In this document: positions 1 through 8,195 of the stretch, piece by piece | How positions within the stretch are numbered: the first letter of the stretch is position 1 | Layout: each line of letters opens with the position of its first letter | Assembly: GCA_047630275.1 (NCBI GenBank) | Contig: JBLHVN010000003.1 | Location: forward strand, 666,129 to 730,128 | Length of the DNA: 64,000 nucleotides | Source of the DNA: GCA-2720865 sp047630275 | Lineage (GTDB): Bacteria > Bdellovibrionota > Bacteriovoracia > Bacteriovoracales > Bacteriovoracaceae | Reading direction: 5' to 3' | The notes under the pieces: model-generated | Told to the model about the DNA's origin: nothing | The model's database searches: none | What the model saw: only the letters and a program-made list of their open reading frames with translations | Position numbers and translations under genes: made by a program

Positions 1-178
1 TTAGAAAAGTAATCTCACTAAAGGTAGAACCAGTGTTTCCAAAACCTGAGTCTAGAGTGACATGTCCAGTGGTTGCTCTAAGAGTTCTGATATCGATGGC
101 CTTTTCACCTTCGGTACCTGTTATGATGGGAAACTCATAAAATTTTCCATCTAATTCTATTTTTGCAAAATCTGACAT
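1..178 (-). CDS. gltA: Citrate synthase, N-terminal part (gene runs off the window)
   Basis: The reverse strand opens with MSDFAKIELDGKFYEFPII and continues with the GEKAIDIRTLR and DSGFGNTGS segments typical of the N-terminus of hexameric-type citrate synthase, which condenses oxaloacetate and acetyl-CoA in the TCA cycle. Only the first 59 codons lie in the window; the catalytic domain is missing because of the window edge, not because of a truncation. The ATG at 176-178 is preceded by GAAGGAG at a good distance, which fixes the start. It lies downstream of pyrE on the same strand with a 71-nt gap, so readthrough from pyrE is possible, although nothing proves an operon. Confidence 0.9.
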   Translation of the reverse strand, partial: MSDFAKIELDGKFYEFPIITGTEGEKAIDIRTLRATTGHVTLDSGFGNTGSTFSEITFL

Positions 179-249
179 ACCTACTCCTTCATTAAAATTT
201 AAGTAGCTCTAATATACAGAAATTACTTCTAGACTCAATGAACTAAGCA

Positions 250-885
250 TTAGGGCCAATTTGCCGGATCTTTATGCCATTGGTCTAAGAGCTTAACAGA
301 GTCAGGGCTTAGGTTATTCTCTGATGCTGCCGCATGGCTAATCTGAGAGAAGTTAGTCAGAGAAAACAAAGGAAGATCATGCTTTTCTAGAACTTTAACG
401 GCCGCTGGCATTTGATAATCGACAATACAGACGCAGGCCACAGGAACAAGGCCCGCTTCTTTAGCCCCCATTACTGCACTGTCTAATGAGCTTCCTTGAT
501 TCACCAAGTCTTCGACTAAAATAATTCGATCACCTTTTTTAAATCTTCCTTCAATCAAGTTCCCCTTTCCATGTCCCTTGGCCTTGCCGCGGATATAAAT
601 AAAAGGGCTTCCCATCATATGGGAAGTCAGCATTCCATGAGGAATTCCCGCTGTCGCAAGACCTGCGATGCTATCAAACTTGAGCTTACTTTCTCTAATC
701 AGATCAACTAGGCCCTCGGCCACTTCAAGGCGCTCAGGAACATAGGAGAGGATTTGACGATTATCGGTGTAGATTGGCCCCATTAAGCCCGACGCGTAAG
801 TGTAAGGTGAATCTGGGCTAACCTGAACACATCCAAGTGATAACAAAAGCTTAGCAAATTTTAGCCCTCTGTCAGTTTCAAACAT
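250..885 (-). CDS. pyrE: Orotate phosphoribosyltransferase
   Basis: This 211-residue protein has the type I phosphoribosyltransferase fold signature. The PRPP-binding loop is at about residues 121-133 (IILVEDLVNQGSS, usually VEDVxTTGxS in the family), and a substrate-loop-like Lys/Gly/His stretch (RGKAKGHGKG) lies at about 99-108. The enzyme transfers phosphoribose from PRPP to orotate, giving OMP in cytoplasmic pyrimidine synthesis. Length is normal for PyrE. Asn-Gln in place of the usual Thr-Thr in the PRPP loop is a mild divergence. The ATG is preceded by GGGAG. The gene is divergent from the metalloprotease at 1000 with a 114-nt shared upstream region. Confidence 0.9.
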   Translation of the reverse strand: MFETDRGLKFAKLLLSLGCVQVSPDSPYTYASGLMGPIYTDNRQILSYVPERLEVAEGLVDLIRESKLKFDSIAGLATAGIPHGMLTSHMMGSPFIYIRGKAKGHGKGNLIEGRFKKGDRIILVEDLVNQGSSLDSAVMGAKEAGLVPVACVCIVDYQMPAAVKVLEKHDLPLFSLTNFSQISHAAASENNLSPDSVKLLDQWHKDPANWP

Positions 886-999
886 AACTCTCCCTTATGA
901 TAAAGATTTTTCAATTTCATTGACCCAAATGCGCCAAAACACTATATTTCAGCCGTCTTTAAATGAATAGCAAGACCTTCCAATTTCTAGGGGAATTTT

Positions 1000-3672
1000 A
1001 TGTCTACAAAGTTTTTATCGGTGATTATGCTCTCAGCTGCCTTAGGCCTTAGTGCTTGTGGTGAAAAAAAAGTTGAAACGCGTATTGTTGAAGTTGTTAA
1101 GCCTCTAAGCAAAGACAACCCCATTATTAAAGGAGAAAAGGTTGCTCCTACTGCATCTGAAAAATCAAATTTCAAAGAACTAACTGAGAATCCTCGCTCT
1201 GTTTATCAGATCACTTTAAAAGAAGAAGCTCTTAAGCAGACCTTTCTTTTAAGTGTCGCTGAAATAAGTGGACCACCAACTCCTACGGGACGCGCTCTTG
1301 CTAATAAGATTGTCTTCTTTGAGAAAAAGGGCGGAAGCCTCTTTATGTTTGAATCTCTTGATGGAAAGTTATCAACTGATTCAGTTGAGACGAGAGTCCT
1401 ACTTGCAGAGTTTCCTATTGTTAAAGATCAAAATGGATATGTTACCTTTGATTTCAAAAAAGGCATCAAGCTTGTCTTTCAAAAAGGTTCTTACTTCGTT
1501 TCAGATGCTGGTCCTGATACGGGAGATAAGGTTTATAGGATCACTGATAGTTATATTAAGACTGTTGAGCTACGAGGAAAGTATATCTTCATCGATCAGA
1601 TTGTTAGGGTTGATGTGCCTGCATCCGGTACGGAATCCTTAGAAAATTTTAGCCGTCAACTTAAGTACACTCTTTCAACTTATACAAAGAATCCTAACTT
1701 TAAGTCTAAAGAATCAAATGGGCAGAAGAAAGTTGGTTACTTTGAAGTTCACCCAGTTATTGAAGCAGGTACTGGTAAATCAACTGTTAACGTCATGAAG
1801 TTTGATATTAATAAGCCTATTACTTATCACGTAAGCTCAAACGTTCCTGCAGAGTACGTTGACGCTGTTAACGAAGGGATCCTTTACTGGAACCGTGTCT
1901 TTGGTAAAGAAGTTTTAAAGGTAGCTACTCTTCCAAAAGATGTTTCCGTTCACGAGCCAAACTTTAATATCGTGCAATGGCTTCATTGGGACACGGCTGG
2001 ATTTGCTTACGCCAATATGATGGGCGATCCTCTAACTGGTGAGACTCTTCAGTCCCATGTTTATATGACTTCAGTCTTTGGTAAAGGCGGACTTAAACGA
2101 GCTAAGTCTTACTTAAGAAGATACAAGGCCATGTCTAAAGCAAAGGCCGATGAGCAAAAATCCCACGGACTTATGATCGCAGGATTTGAATCAGCTCATG
2201 TTTGTGGATTTGATTATGATAAATCAATGAGTGATCTGACTTCAATCATCAAGGCAACTGAAGAAGCGGCTGAAAAAGATGGTGAGACTACTGAAGCTCA
2301 AAAAGATGAGATCTTCTTAAGATTTGCTAAAGATTATGTAACTGAAGTTGTGGCCCACGAAGTTGGTCACACTCTTGGGTTACGCCATAACTTTGCTGGA
2401 TCATTAAAAACAAATATTGCTCCAAAACTCTACGATACAGTGGCAAAGGTTTATTTCTTAACAGGGAATCTTATCCCAGGAATGATCCCAGGTGGATCGG
2501 TTATGGATTATACACCTTCAATGATCGCTTCGATGATTGGAGCTCATATCAGACTTGGTCGCCCAGCTTTATCTTATGATAAGCAGGCCATTGAATTTGG
2601 TTATACTGAGAAAAAAGCTTCAGAGATTGATTTTGATGCATTCTGTACTGATACTCATAGAGGAAAAGGCATCTACCAAGACTGTAAGGTTTGGGATCAA
2701 TTTTCTAACCCTGTTGACGGTGCCGCCTTTGATATGAAAAATGCCGTTGAATTTAAAGCCTTCTCTTTGGCCAATGCTTTTATCTTTTTAGACCCAAGTC
2801 ATAAAGATGAAGATGAAACTGAAATAACTCTTCTTTCTAACTTAGAGAGAATCAAGGCCATGAAGCTAGACCCAAGAGCTGACGCTATTAAGGTTTTAAA
2901 AGATCTTTATGTTCCTCTTCTTGCTATGACTTCAGAAAAAGCTGAGTTCATCGACATTAGAAATGACTACACAACAGTTGGCTCTCTTGAAGAAGATGAG
3001 TACCTAGAGAAGACAAGAACCTTTCAAGCCACTTCTATTGAGAAGAACGGTGGTCTTAGTAAGTTATTTGTTGATCCTTTAAGCAGTGTTGAAATTGATG
3101 GTAAGCCAGCTGTTAAGATGGCCGCTGAATTATCAGCCGCTTTTAAGACTCAGTTGGCTAAGCTTTATAAAGACGCTACAGAGGAAGAGTTAAAGGCCGT
3201 TGATGCTAAGATGGCTCCTTATTTTGAAGTTTATGAAAAAGAGATCGCTCTATATATTCTTAAGCACCTAAACGGACATACCTTTGCGACTAAAGAAGCA
3301 GGCTTTGGTAAGGCCATCGCAGCTGCCGCTGATAAGATTATCTTTTCTAAAGGTGATGAGATTGTCGGAACAAGTAGCAATGGAGCTGTTATTAATGAAT
3401 TTCTTTATCAGTATGCTAAGAAAGGTTTTGATCTTAGATCTGAAGCGGCCAAGATTGTTGGTAGAAACTTCTTCCCTTTCTCTCCTAGTTATATGAGAGG
3501 ACAGGGAAAGATTGTTAAAGAGATGAAGACAAAGTACTCAAATGAGATGGATTCAATCATCATCAATACGACTGAAGAAGAGCTCTCTGATGAGGTCTTT
3601 GACTGGTATGTTTTTGAAAAGAAAAGAATGGGGTCATTAAAAGCCTCTAATAAAGAATTACTAGAAGACTAA
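1000..3672 (+). CDS. Large zinc metalloprotease lipoprotein (metzincin-like)
   Basis: An 890-residue exported protein. A signal peptide ends in a good lipobox (LSAC, lipid Cys20), so it is probably anchored in the outer or inner membrane facing the periplasm. The zinc motif HEVGHTLGLRH is at residues 453-463, with His453, His457 and His463 as predicted ligands and Glu454 as base; a Met-turn-like GSVMDYTP follows about 45 residues later. This arrangement fits large bacterial zinc-dependent metalloproteases of the DUF5117/DUF4953 kind, although I cannot confirm the family without a search. AGGGGAA supports the ATG. It is a single gene, convergent with the beta-helix gene at 3695 across a shared hairpin. 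The substrate is unknown; prey or envelope proteins are plausible. Confidence 0.8.
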   Translation: MSTKFLSVIMLSAALGLSACGEKKVETRIVEVVKPLSKDNPIIKGEKVAPTASEKSNFKELTENPRSVYQITLKEEALKQTFLLSVAEISGPPTPTGRALANKIVFFEKKGGSLFMFESLDGKLSTDSVETRVLLAEFPIVKDQNGYVTFDFKKGIKLVFQKGSYFVSDAGPDTGDKVYRITDSYIKTVELRGKYIFIDQIVRVDVPASGTESLENFSRQLKYTLSTYTKNPNFKSKESNGQKKVGYFEVHPVIEAGTGKSTVNVMKFDINKPITYHVSSNVPAEYVDAVNEGILYWNRVFGKEVLKVATLPKDVSVHEPNFNIVQWLHWDTAGFAYANMMGDPLTGETLQSHVYMTSVFGKGGLKRAKSYLRRYKAMSKAKADEQKSHGLMIAGFESAHVCGFDYDKSMSDLTSIIKATEEAAEKDGETTEAQKDEIFLRFAKDYVTEVVAHEVGHTLGLRHNFAGSLKTNIAPKLYDTVAKVYFLTGNLIPGMIPGGSVMDYTPSMIASMIGAHIRLGRPALSYDKQAIEFGYTEKKASEIDFDAFCTDTHRGKGIYQDCKVWDQFSNPVDGAAFDMKNAVEFKAFSLANAFIFLDPSHKDEDETEITLLSNLERIKAMKLDPRADAIKVLKDLYVPLLAMTSEKAEFIDIRNDYTTVGSLEEDEYLEKTRTFQATSIEKNGGLSKLFVDPLSSVEIDGKPAVKMAAELSAAFKTQLAKLYKDATEEELKAVDAKMAPYFEVYEKEIALYILKHLNGHTFATKEAGFGKAIAAAADKIIFSKGDEIVGTSSNGAVINEFLYQYAKKGFDLRSEAAKIVGRNFFPFSPSYMRGQGKIVKEMKTKYSNEMDSIIINTTEEELSDEVFDWYVFEKKRMGSLKASNKELLED

Positions 3673-3678
3673 AAAGAA

Positions 3679-3704
3679 AGGGGCCTAAGTTTCCTTAGGC
3701 CTCT
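3679..3704. terminator. Bidirectional intrinsic terminator
   Basis: An 11-bp stem with one G:T/A:G-type imperfection (AGGGGCCTAAG / CTTAGGCCTCT) surrounds a 4-nt loop between two convergent genes. A T-rich run (TTCTTTTT on the reverse strand) follows the stem in the minus direction. The stop codon of the minus-strand gene lies inside the right arm. Confidence 0.8.
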
Positions 3705-4234
3705 CTTATATTTCTTGAATTGATTTTATCTATAATAAGTTTTGGGCTGCCTTCAATTTGATTATGCACAAGTTGAACCTGCTCGCTCTCAAAGATCGAA
3801 ATTCCTACATCTAAGCAATTCTTAATGGTGCAGTTCTTAACTAAGACATCTTTTGTTTCATCAACAAAGAATCCGTTGGCTATATTTTGCCCATCATAAT
3901 GAAGAGAGGTTACTGATAGCTCAGCTAAAGACCGCTCATTTTTAATCCGAACAAAGACGGAGCTATTTTGTGATATCAACTCTGCTCCATTTCCTTCAAC
4001 ACTAACTCTTAAAACAATAGGCTTTGAGAGCATGATCTTTTCGTCTTTTGGAAAATGAAGTGTCTGCCCTTTTAAAAAAGCAGCGGCCTCAGCAAGGATG
4101 ATGACCTGAGTATTATCTCGTCCAGGCTTAAACCCAAATTCGCTAATATAGATTCCTTTTTTCTTAAAGACTCTTGGCAGGCTGCTAAGCGCTCCTCCTA
4201 AGATTCCTCCAAATAAAAAATTTCGCCTTTTCAT
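3695..4234 (-). CDS. Exported parallel beta-helix-like protein with Tat-like signal
   Basis: The 179-residue protein starts MKRRNFLFGGILGG, a twin-arginine-like signal (RRxFLFG), so Tat export is likely. The remainder resembles a short right-handed parallel beta-helix: repeated strand-turn units such as VLVKNCTIKNC and VQLVHNQIEGS near residues 129-163, preceded by the HFPKDEKIML region typical of pectate-lyase-like proteins. It is much shorter than usual members (300 residues or more), so it may be a small carbohydrate-binding or degenerate member; no catalytic residues are evident. Its reading frame ends in the terminator hairpin shared with the metalloprotease gene. Confidence 0.6.
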   Translation of the reverse strand: MKRRNFLFGGILGGALSSLPRVFKKKGIYISEFGFKPGRDNTQVIILAEAAAFLKGQTLHFPKDEKIMLSKPIVLRVSVEGNGAELISQNSSVFVRIKNERSLAELSVTSLHYDGQNIANGFFVDETKDVLVKNCTIKNCLDVGISIFESEQVQLVHNQIEGSPKLIIDKINSRNIREA

Positions 4235-4423
4235 CGATTCTCCTAAGTAACTCTCCTTCTATTTTATACTGCAAGGGGCTTTAGCCCTAGGGGAATAATA
4301 AACCCAGTGATACTGGTCAGTTATAGAGCTTTCCCCGTAAGGCTAGATCAAAAAATGCCAAATTCCTAAGTCAATTCAGCTATTTGTGAGGCCAAATTCA
4401 TATTTCACCGCTAAGCTGCTCTC

Positions 4424-5122
4424 ATGAAATTTGAAACAAAACTAGTTAAAGGAAAGATCATCAAGCGCTATAAGCGCTTCCTTGCTGACATTGAACTAGA
4501 CTCTGGTGAGACGATCACCGCTCATACCGCTAACACAGGAAGCATGAAGACTTGCTGGGAACCGGGATGGAATGTTCTTTGTAGCTTCCATGATAATCCT
4601 AAAAGAAAATTAAAATACTCATTAGAGCTAACCAATAATGGAGACTCCTGGATCTTAGTTAATACTTCTCTTCCAAATAAGATAGGCCTTGAGGCCATAG
4701 AGAAAGGCCTGATCAAAGAGCTTACGGGCTATGATTCAATTAAGCCTGAAGCTAAGATTGGTAAGAGCAGGATCGACCTTCTTCTCACTAAAGAAAATGG
4801 AGAGAAGTGTTTTGTTGAGATTAAGAATGTCACTCTTAAAGGTGCGGGTGAACTGGCGCTTTTTCCTGATGGAGTTACTGAGCGGGGACAAAAGCACCTT
4901 AAAGAACTTATGGAAATTAAGGCCTCTGGGGACAGGGCCTGCATGCTCTATATAGTTAACCGTGAGGACGTCTCTAGTTTTTCTCCTGCTGATTCCATAG
5001 ACCCCGTTTATGCAGAGCTTTTAAAAGAGGCTGAGTCTAACGGAGTTGAGATCCTCGTTTATCAAACTAAGATCAACCCAACAGAAGTCATCATTAACAG
5101 GTCACTTCCCTATAAATTATAA
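4424..5122 (+). CDS. sfsA: SfsA family protein (sugar fermentation stimulation protein)
   Basis: The 232-residue protein matches SfsA over its whole length. The N-terminal OB-like part carries AHTANTGSM (about 33-41). The C-terminal part has the restriction-endonuclease-like core: RID at 116-118, VEIK at 131-134 and FPDGVTERGQKHL at 147-159. In Escherichia coli SfsA affects maltose metabolism and binds DNA, but its biochemical role is poorly defined. Asp118, Glu132 and Lys134 would form the PD-(D/E)xK-like site by analogy. No clear Shine-Dalgarno precedes the ATG. The gene stands alone on the plus strand. Confidence 0.9.
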   Translation: MKFETKLVKGKIIKRYKRFLADIELDSGETITAHTANTGSMKTCWEPGWNVLCSFHDNPKRKLKYSLELTNNGDSWILVNTSLPNKIGLEAIEKGLIKELTGYDSIKPEAKIGKSRIDLLLTKENGEKCFVEIKNVTLKGAGELALFPDGVTERGQKHLKELMEIKASGDRACMLYIVNREDVSSFSPADSIDPVYAELLKEAESNGVEILVYQTKINPTEVIINRSLPYKL

Positions 5123-5152
5123 GGACTTACCTAGGTTAACCTGTCATTTCTA

Positions 5153-5193
5153 CACGGCGCGTCATTTAACATTGAGAATAAATCTGCGCCGTG
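5153..5193. promoter_or_regulatory. Inverted repeat overlapping a putative promoter of the His/Tyr-rich protein gene
   Basis: Perfect 8-bp arms CACGGCGC (5153-5160) and GCGCCGTG (5186-5193) flank 25 nt. A sigma-70-like promoter, TTGAGA (5172-5177), 17 nt, CATAAC (5195-5200), overlaps the right arm. GTCATTT is also repeated directly at 5142-5148 and 5161-5167. The arrangement suggests an operator, but the regulator is unknown. Confidence 0.4.
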
Positions 5194-5231
5194 ACATAAC
5201 TAATCCGCAATACTTTTTAATCGGAGAAATT

Positions 5232-5921
5232 ATGAAAACCCTAATGATCATAGTGGCAGGACTGCTTTTTAGTGTGGGGGCCATGGCCCGCGACGGATAC
5301 TCTGTTAGATATTCGACTTCTTATTCTAACTGGGATTCAAGCTTTGGATCACATTATAGTTATAGCGAAAGAACAACTACGACTACAACCACAACAACTT
5401 CATACGAAAGACATTGTGGTCACTATAGAACTTGTTATGAAGGATATACTTCGACGACTAATGTTTACGTTGAAGAAACAGTCGTAGAGCGTGGTGAGTA
5501 TTCTGGTTATACTAGAGTAACTGTCTATGATAACCGTGCTTATAAACCACACCATAGATACGCAACTTACTATACTCATAACGGTCGAGTTGTAAGACGT
5601 CAGTACCACAGAAGACATAATAGATACCATAATCATTACCACTACAATGACTACCATAGAGTTAACTATGTAGTGCTTGATGAGTTCACTGCTGGAATCA
5701 TTATTGGAATGGAGTTTGTTAATCTTGGAGCGACTGTTCTTTCAAACTGCGACTCTGACGACAGCACTTGCCAGGCCTTAGGTCTCGCTTCTTCAGTGTC
5801 TGGATCGGCCATTTCTATCTCTGCTTCACTTCGTGAAATGGAGAGAACGGATCTTCAAAGAGCCGTTGAGCAAAATCAAAAGTCACTAGAAGACACAGAT
5901 ATCGAAGACAGCTTAGACTAG
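5232..5921 (+). CDS. Exported Thr/His/Tyr-rich protein of unknown function
   Basis: I place the start at the ATG at 5232, behind GGAG, rather than at upstream in-frame codons. This gives 229 residues beginning with a clear signal peptide (cleavage near AMA-RDG). The mature part is striking: about residues 15-60 are Ser/Tyr-rich, followed by a run of nine Thr, then a segment (about 100-145) packed with His, Tyr, Arg and Asn. The C-terminal 85 residues look normal, with a Gly/Ala/Ser-rich stretch and two Cys (CDSDDSTC). The His/Tyr-rich part could bind metal or surfaces; that is inference. A strong terminator follows. It does not resemble any family I can name. Confidence 0.75.
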   Translation: MKTLMIIVAGLLFSVGAMARDGYSVRYSTSYSNWDSSFGSHYSYSERTTTTTTTTTSYERHCGHYRTCYEGYTSTTNVYVEETVVERGEYSGYTRVTVYDNRAYKPHHRYATYYTHNGRVVRRQYHRRHNRYHNHYHYNDYHRVNYVVLDEFTAGIIIGMEFVNLGATVLSNCDSDDSTCQALGLASSVSGSAISISASLREMERTDLQRAVEQNQKSLEDTDIEDSLD

Positions 5922-5945
5922 AGACCACTCTATCTAAGCTTACAG

Positions 5946-5980
5946 AAAAAAGGCTCATGAAAATGGGCCTTTTTTATTTT
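5946..5980 (+). terminator. Intrinsic terminator
   Basis: A 13-bp stem (AAAAAAGGCTCAT / ATGGGCCTTTTTT, one mismatch) with loop GAAA is followed by ATTTT. It lies 24 nt after the stop of the His/Tyr-rich protein gene. Confidence 0.85.
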
Positions 5981-6071
5981 GTTCAACGTCTAAAACTTAA
6001 ACAATTCCCCTTTCCTAAGTTATTGATAATTCGGTCATTCCTTGGCCCTTTCCTTGCAACATTAAAGGTAT

Positions 6072-7808
6072 ATGAAACTACGCCTGAGCCTCCTTATTCT
6101 TTTAAGCCTAGCTACCTCTGCGTGCTTCTCAGCCACTAACTTCGGTCTTGTTCTCAGCAGTAGTGAAAAATCCCTACCTCAGTTTAAGCGCATCACAGGT
6201 TTTCTCAACTCCCTTGATTCAGACCTCCGCCCAGGAGTCCGCTTTGGAGTGGATCAGCTAATCAATATTAAATTTCAAGACTCTAAGCGCCTCGTTGAAC
6301 TTAAGGGAGATGAACTTATCTTTGATGAAAAGCTTCTTCCCTTTATCTATTCTTATGAGACTAGAGATAAAACTAAAGGCAAGACTCTCCGTGAGAAGAT
6401 CTTAGCGGCTTTAGAAGTTGAGCTTTTAAAGATTCCTGGTAGTGACGATTTAGAGCGCTCTTATACCAAGCAAGAAGTCAAAGACATCGATCATTGCTAC
6501 TTAAAAAGAAAGGCAGGAAACAAAGGAAAGAGGTTTCGTAACTTTCGTTTTTCTAAAGAGATGAAAGAGCGCTGCGAGCAATTAGATGAATTAAAAGAAA
6601 AACGAAGAAAGCTTGAGTGGTATACCTATAAAGTCGATAGCATGCTTTATAAAACAAAGATGGAATTCGACGCTACTTCACTAACAGATCAATCCTTAAA
6701 GAGGTTTAATATCTGTAAGAAAGACTATAAGCCTACAAAGATTAACTCTAAGGGAAAACGAATCAAGGCCCTTGGCATGGCCATCGTTTATATGGCCCCT
6801 GGTTATACAACTTCAGTGGCAGGTCATGTGGCCGAACGCTATATCTACTGCCTTGAAGATAAGCTTATGGACATCATGTTTGAATATACCCAAATGACGA
6901 CTGGGGAAATTGATAATATGAGATCCGTTTATAAGAAACACCTTGATAAGGTTGATGATTCCTATATTGAAAGACAAGAAGGAAAGATCTACATGAAGCT
7001 TAGAACCAACCCGGCCACAACGGCCCCTGAAGGTTATGGCTTTGCTCAGTTTCACACCAATAGAGATATTATAGAAGTATGGCCTAAGATGAGTGAAGAA
7101 GATGTTTACGAAGGCCTTCAAGTCTCACTTAATCATTATAAGAAACAAGGCAAAGATTTTTCAGAAGGTAAAGACTTTGAAGACTACAGCCTGCTTAGCA
7201 ATAATTGTACTCATCCTATTAGAGAACGCCTTAATCACTTAGGGGGAGAATATGAAATTAACGATACCACTGGTTTTAATCCCATTTGGATCTTTGGCTT
7301 TCTCAAAAAGAAGACGGCCGAAAAAGTCATCATCTATCCAAGTCAAAGAACTCTAAGAAAGATGAAGATGCTTGAAGAAGGAAAGAGCCTCTTTTGGGAA
7401 AACGCTAGCTTTTGGTCTAAGGCCTCTAATGGTAAAGACGGATTAGCAGGTTCTAATATGATCCTTTACCCAGAAACACATGGCCTTCTAAAGAGTATCA
7501 TTTATAAGCCAACGGCCGCCGCGGTTAACCTAACGGCCGCTGTCATTGAAACTCTTTATGGAGTTCTTACGACGCCTTTAAAATGGCTCGCAAAGATTCC
7601 TGGTTTTAAATGGCTGGCCCCTAAAAGAGATCATCTTGGAATGGGAATCAAAGGCATCTCACTTTCCTTAGTTGAGCTAACTGGTTTTAGAATGCGCTAC
7701 CCAAGGCCTGCCCCATGGACAAAGGAAGAGGAGCGTTACCTCTTCGAAGAGCTTCCCCACACAGAGCCAAAGATCCTAGATTTCCTCTTAGAGAGAGTTC
7801 AAGAGTAA
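6072..7808 (+). CDS. Exported protein with permuted papain-like (DUF4105-like) signature
   Basis: This 578-residue protein has an N-terminal signal (LATSAC at about 13-18 could be a weak lipobox or a signal peptidase I site). A basic, Lys/Glu-rich helical region occupies about residues 100-215. Downstream come a GHVAER segment (about 255) and a SNNCTHPIRERLN segment (about 375). A His after Gly followed later by an Asn-Cys pair is the order seen in permuted papain-like DUF4105/Lnb-type domains, where Cys and His form the dyad. The assignment is tentative because the rest does not clearly match. AAAGG lies before the ATG. The C-terminus has two hydrophobic stretches (about 490-535). Confidence 0.5.
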   Translation: MKLRLSLLILLSLATSACFSATNFGLVLSSSEKSLPQFKRITGFLNSLDSDLRPGVRFGVDQLINIKFQDSKRLVELKGDELIFDEKLLPFIYSYETRDKTKGKTLREKILAALEVELLKIPGSDDLERSYTKQEVKDIDHCYLKRKAGNKGKRFRNFRFSKEMKERCEQLDELKEKRRKLEWYTYKVDSMLYKTKMEFDATSLTDQSLKRFNICKKDYKPTKINSKGKRIKALGMAIVYMAPGYTTSVAGHVAERYIYCLEDKLMDIMFEYTQMTTGEIDNMRSVYKKHLDKVDDSYIERQEGKIYMKLRTNPATTAPEGYGFAQFHTNRDIIEVWPKMSEEDVYEGLQVSLNHYKKQGKDFSEGKDFEDYSLLSNNCTHPIRERLNHLGGEYEINDTTGFNPIWIFGFLKKKTAEKVIIYPSQRTLRKMKMLEEGKSLFWENASFWSKASNGKDGLAGSNMILYPETHGLLKSIIYKPTAAAVNLTAAVIETLYGVLTTPLKWLAKIPGFKWLAPKRDHLGMGIKGISLSLVELTGFRMRYPRPAPWTKEEERYLFEELPHTEPKILDFLLERVQE

Positions 7809-7915
7809 GAAAACAGTACCTTATAAAATAAATTAACTTTAACGCTTCAAGCCTGTAACAAATCCTCAGCTCAAGTAACATACCTATAAATATTCGACTT
7901 CAAGGAGAAGATCTT

Positions 7916-8176
7916 ATGAATGGTAAATCTGTATTGCTTGGTGCTGCCGTGGCAGGGCTTTGTTTAGTGGGAGCTGGTTGCGCTTCTAATTCATCTTCGG
8001 AGGTGATAGGTAAGTGTCATGGAGTTAATGCTTGTAAAGGTACTGGCGACTGTGGTGGAAAGACCCACGCTTGCGCTGGCCATAATAAATGCAAGGGCGC
8101 CGGTTGGAAGAAGATGACTCAGGACAACTGTAAAGATAAAGGCGGAGAATTTGTTTCAAAAGGAAGTAATTCTTAA
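7916..8176 (+). CDS. bufA: Bufferin-type metal-binding RiPP precursor
   Basis: The 86-residue peptide has a Sec signal (about 1-23) and a Cys-rich mature part. Its core follows the DUF2282/bufferin pattern: KCHG (Cys34), GDC (Cys46), HACAG (Cys53) and a late NC before KGGEF (Cys72). Cys40 and Cys59 are extra and make the spacing from 34 to 59 nearly regular (6, 6, 7, 6). In characterised bufferins some core Cys become 5-thiooxazoles that bind copper in the periplasm; the modifying enzyme and its partner are the next two genes. AAGGAG precedes the ATG. The size is typical of long bufferin precursors. Cys22 after GAG is a poor lipobox, so I favour a soluble periplasmic product. Confidence 0.8.
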   Translation: MNGKSVLLGAAVAGLCLVGAGCASNSSSEVIGKCHGVNACKGTGDCGGKTHACAGHNKCKGAGWKKMTQDNCKDKGGEFVSKGSNS

Positions 8177-8195
8177 TAAAGCATTAAAAGAAAAG

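Noticed and set aside
4297..4325. GGGCT-TT-AGCCC small palindrome with CCAG/CTGG next to it, upstream of sfsA
   Set aside because: Arms of four to five bp with no other support; not enough to claim an operator or riboswitch.
5364..5402. ACAACTACGACTACAACC-like repeated DNA
   Set aside because: It is the coding sequence of the Thr run in the exported protein, with mixed ACA/ACT/ACG/ACC codons, not an independent satellite repeat.
8151..8195. TTG start of the MNIO gene inside bufA
   Set aside because: It would overlap bufA and add residues with no family match; ATG 8196 gives the usual DUF692 N-terminus.
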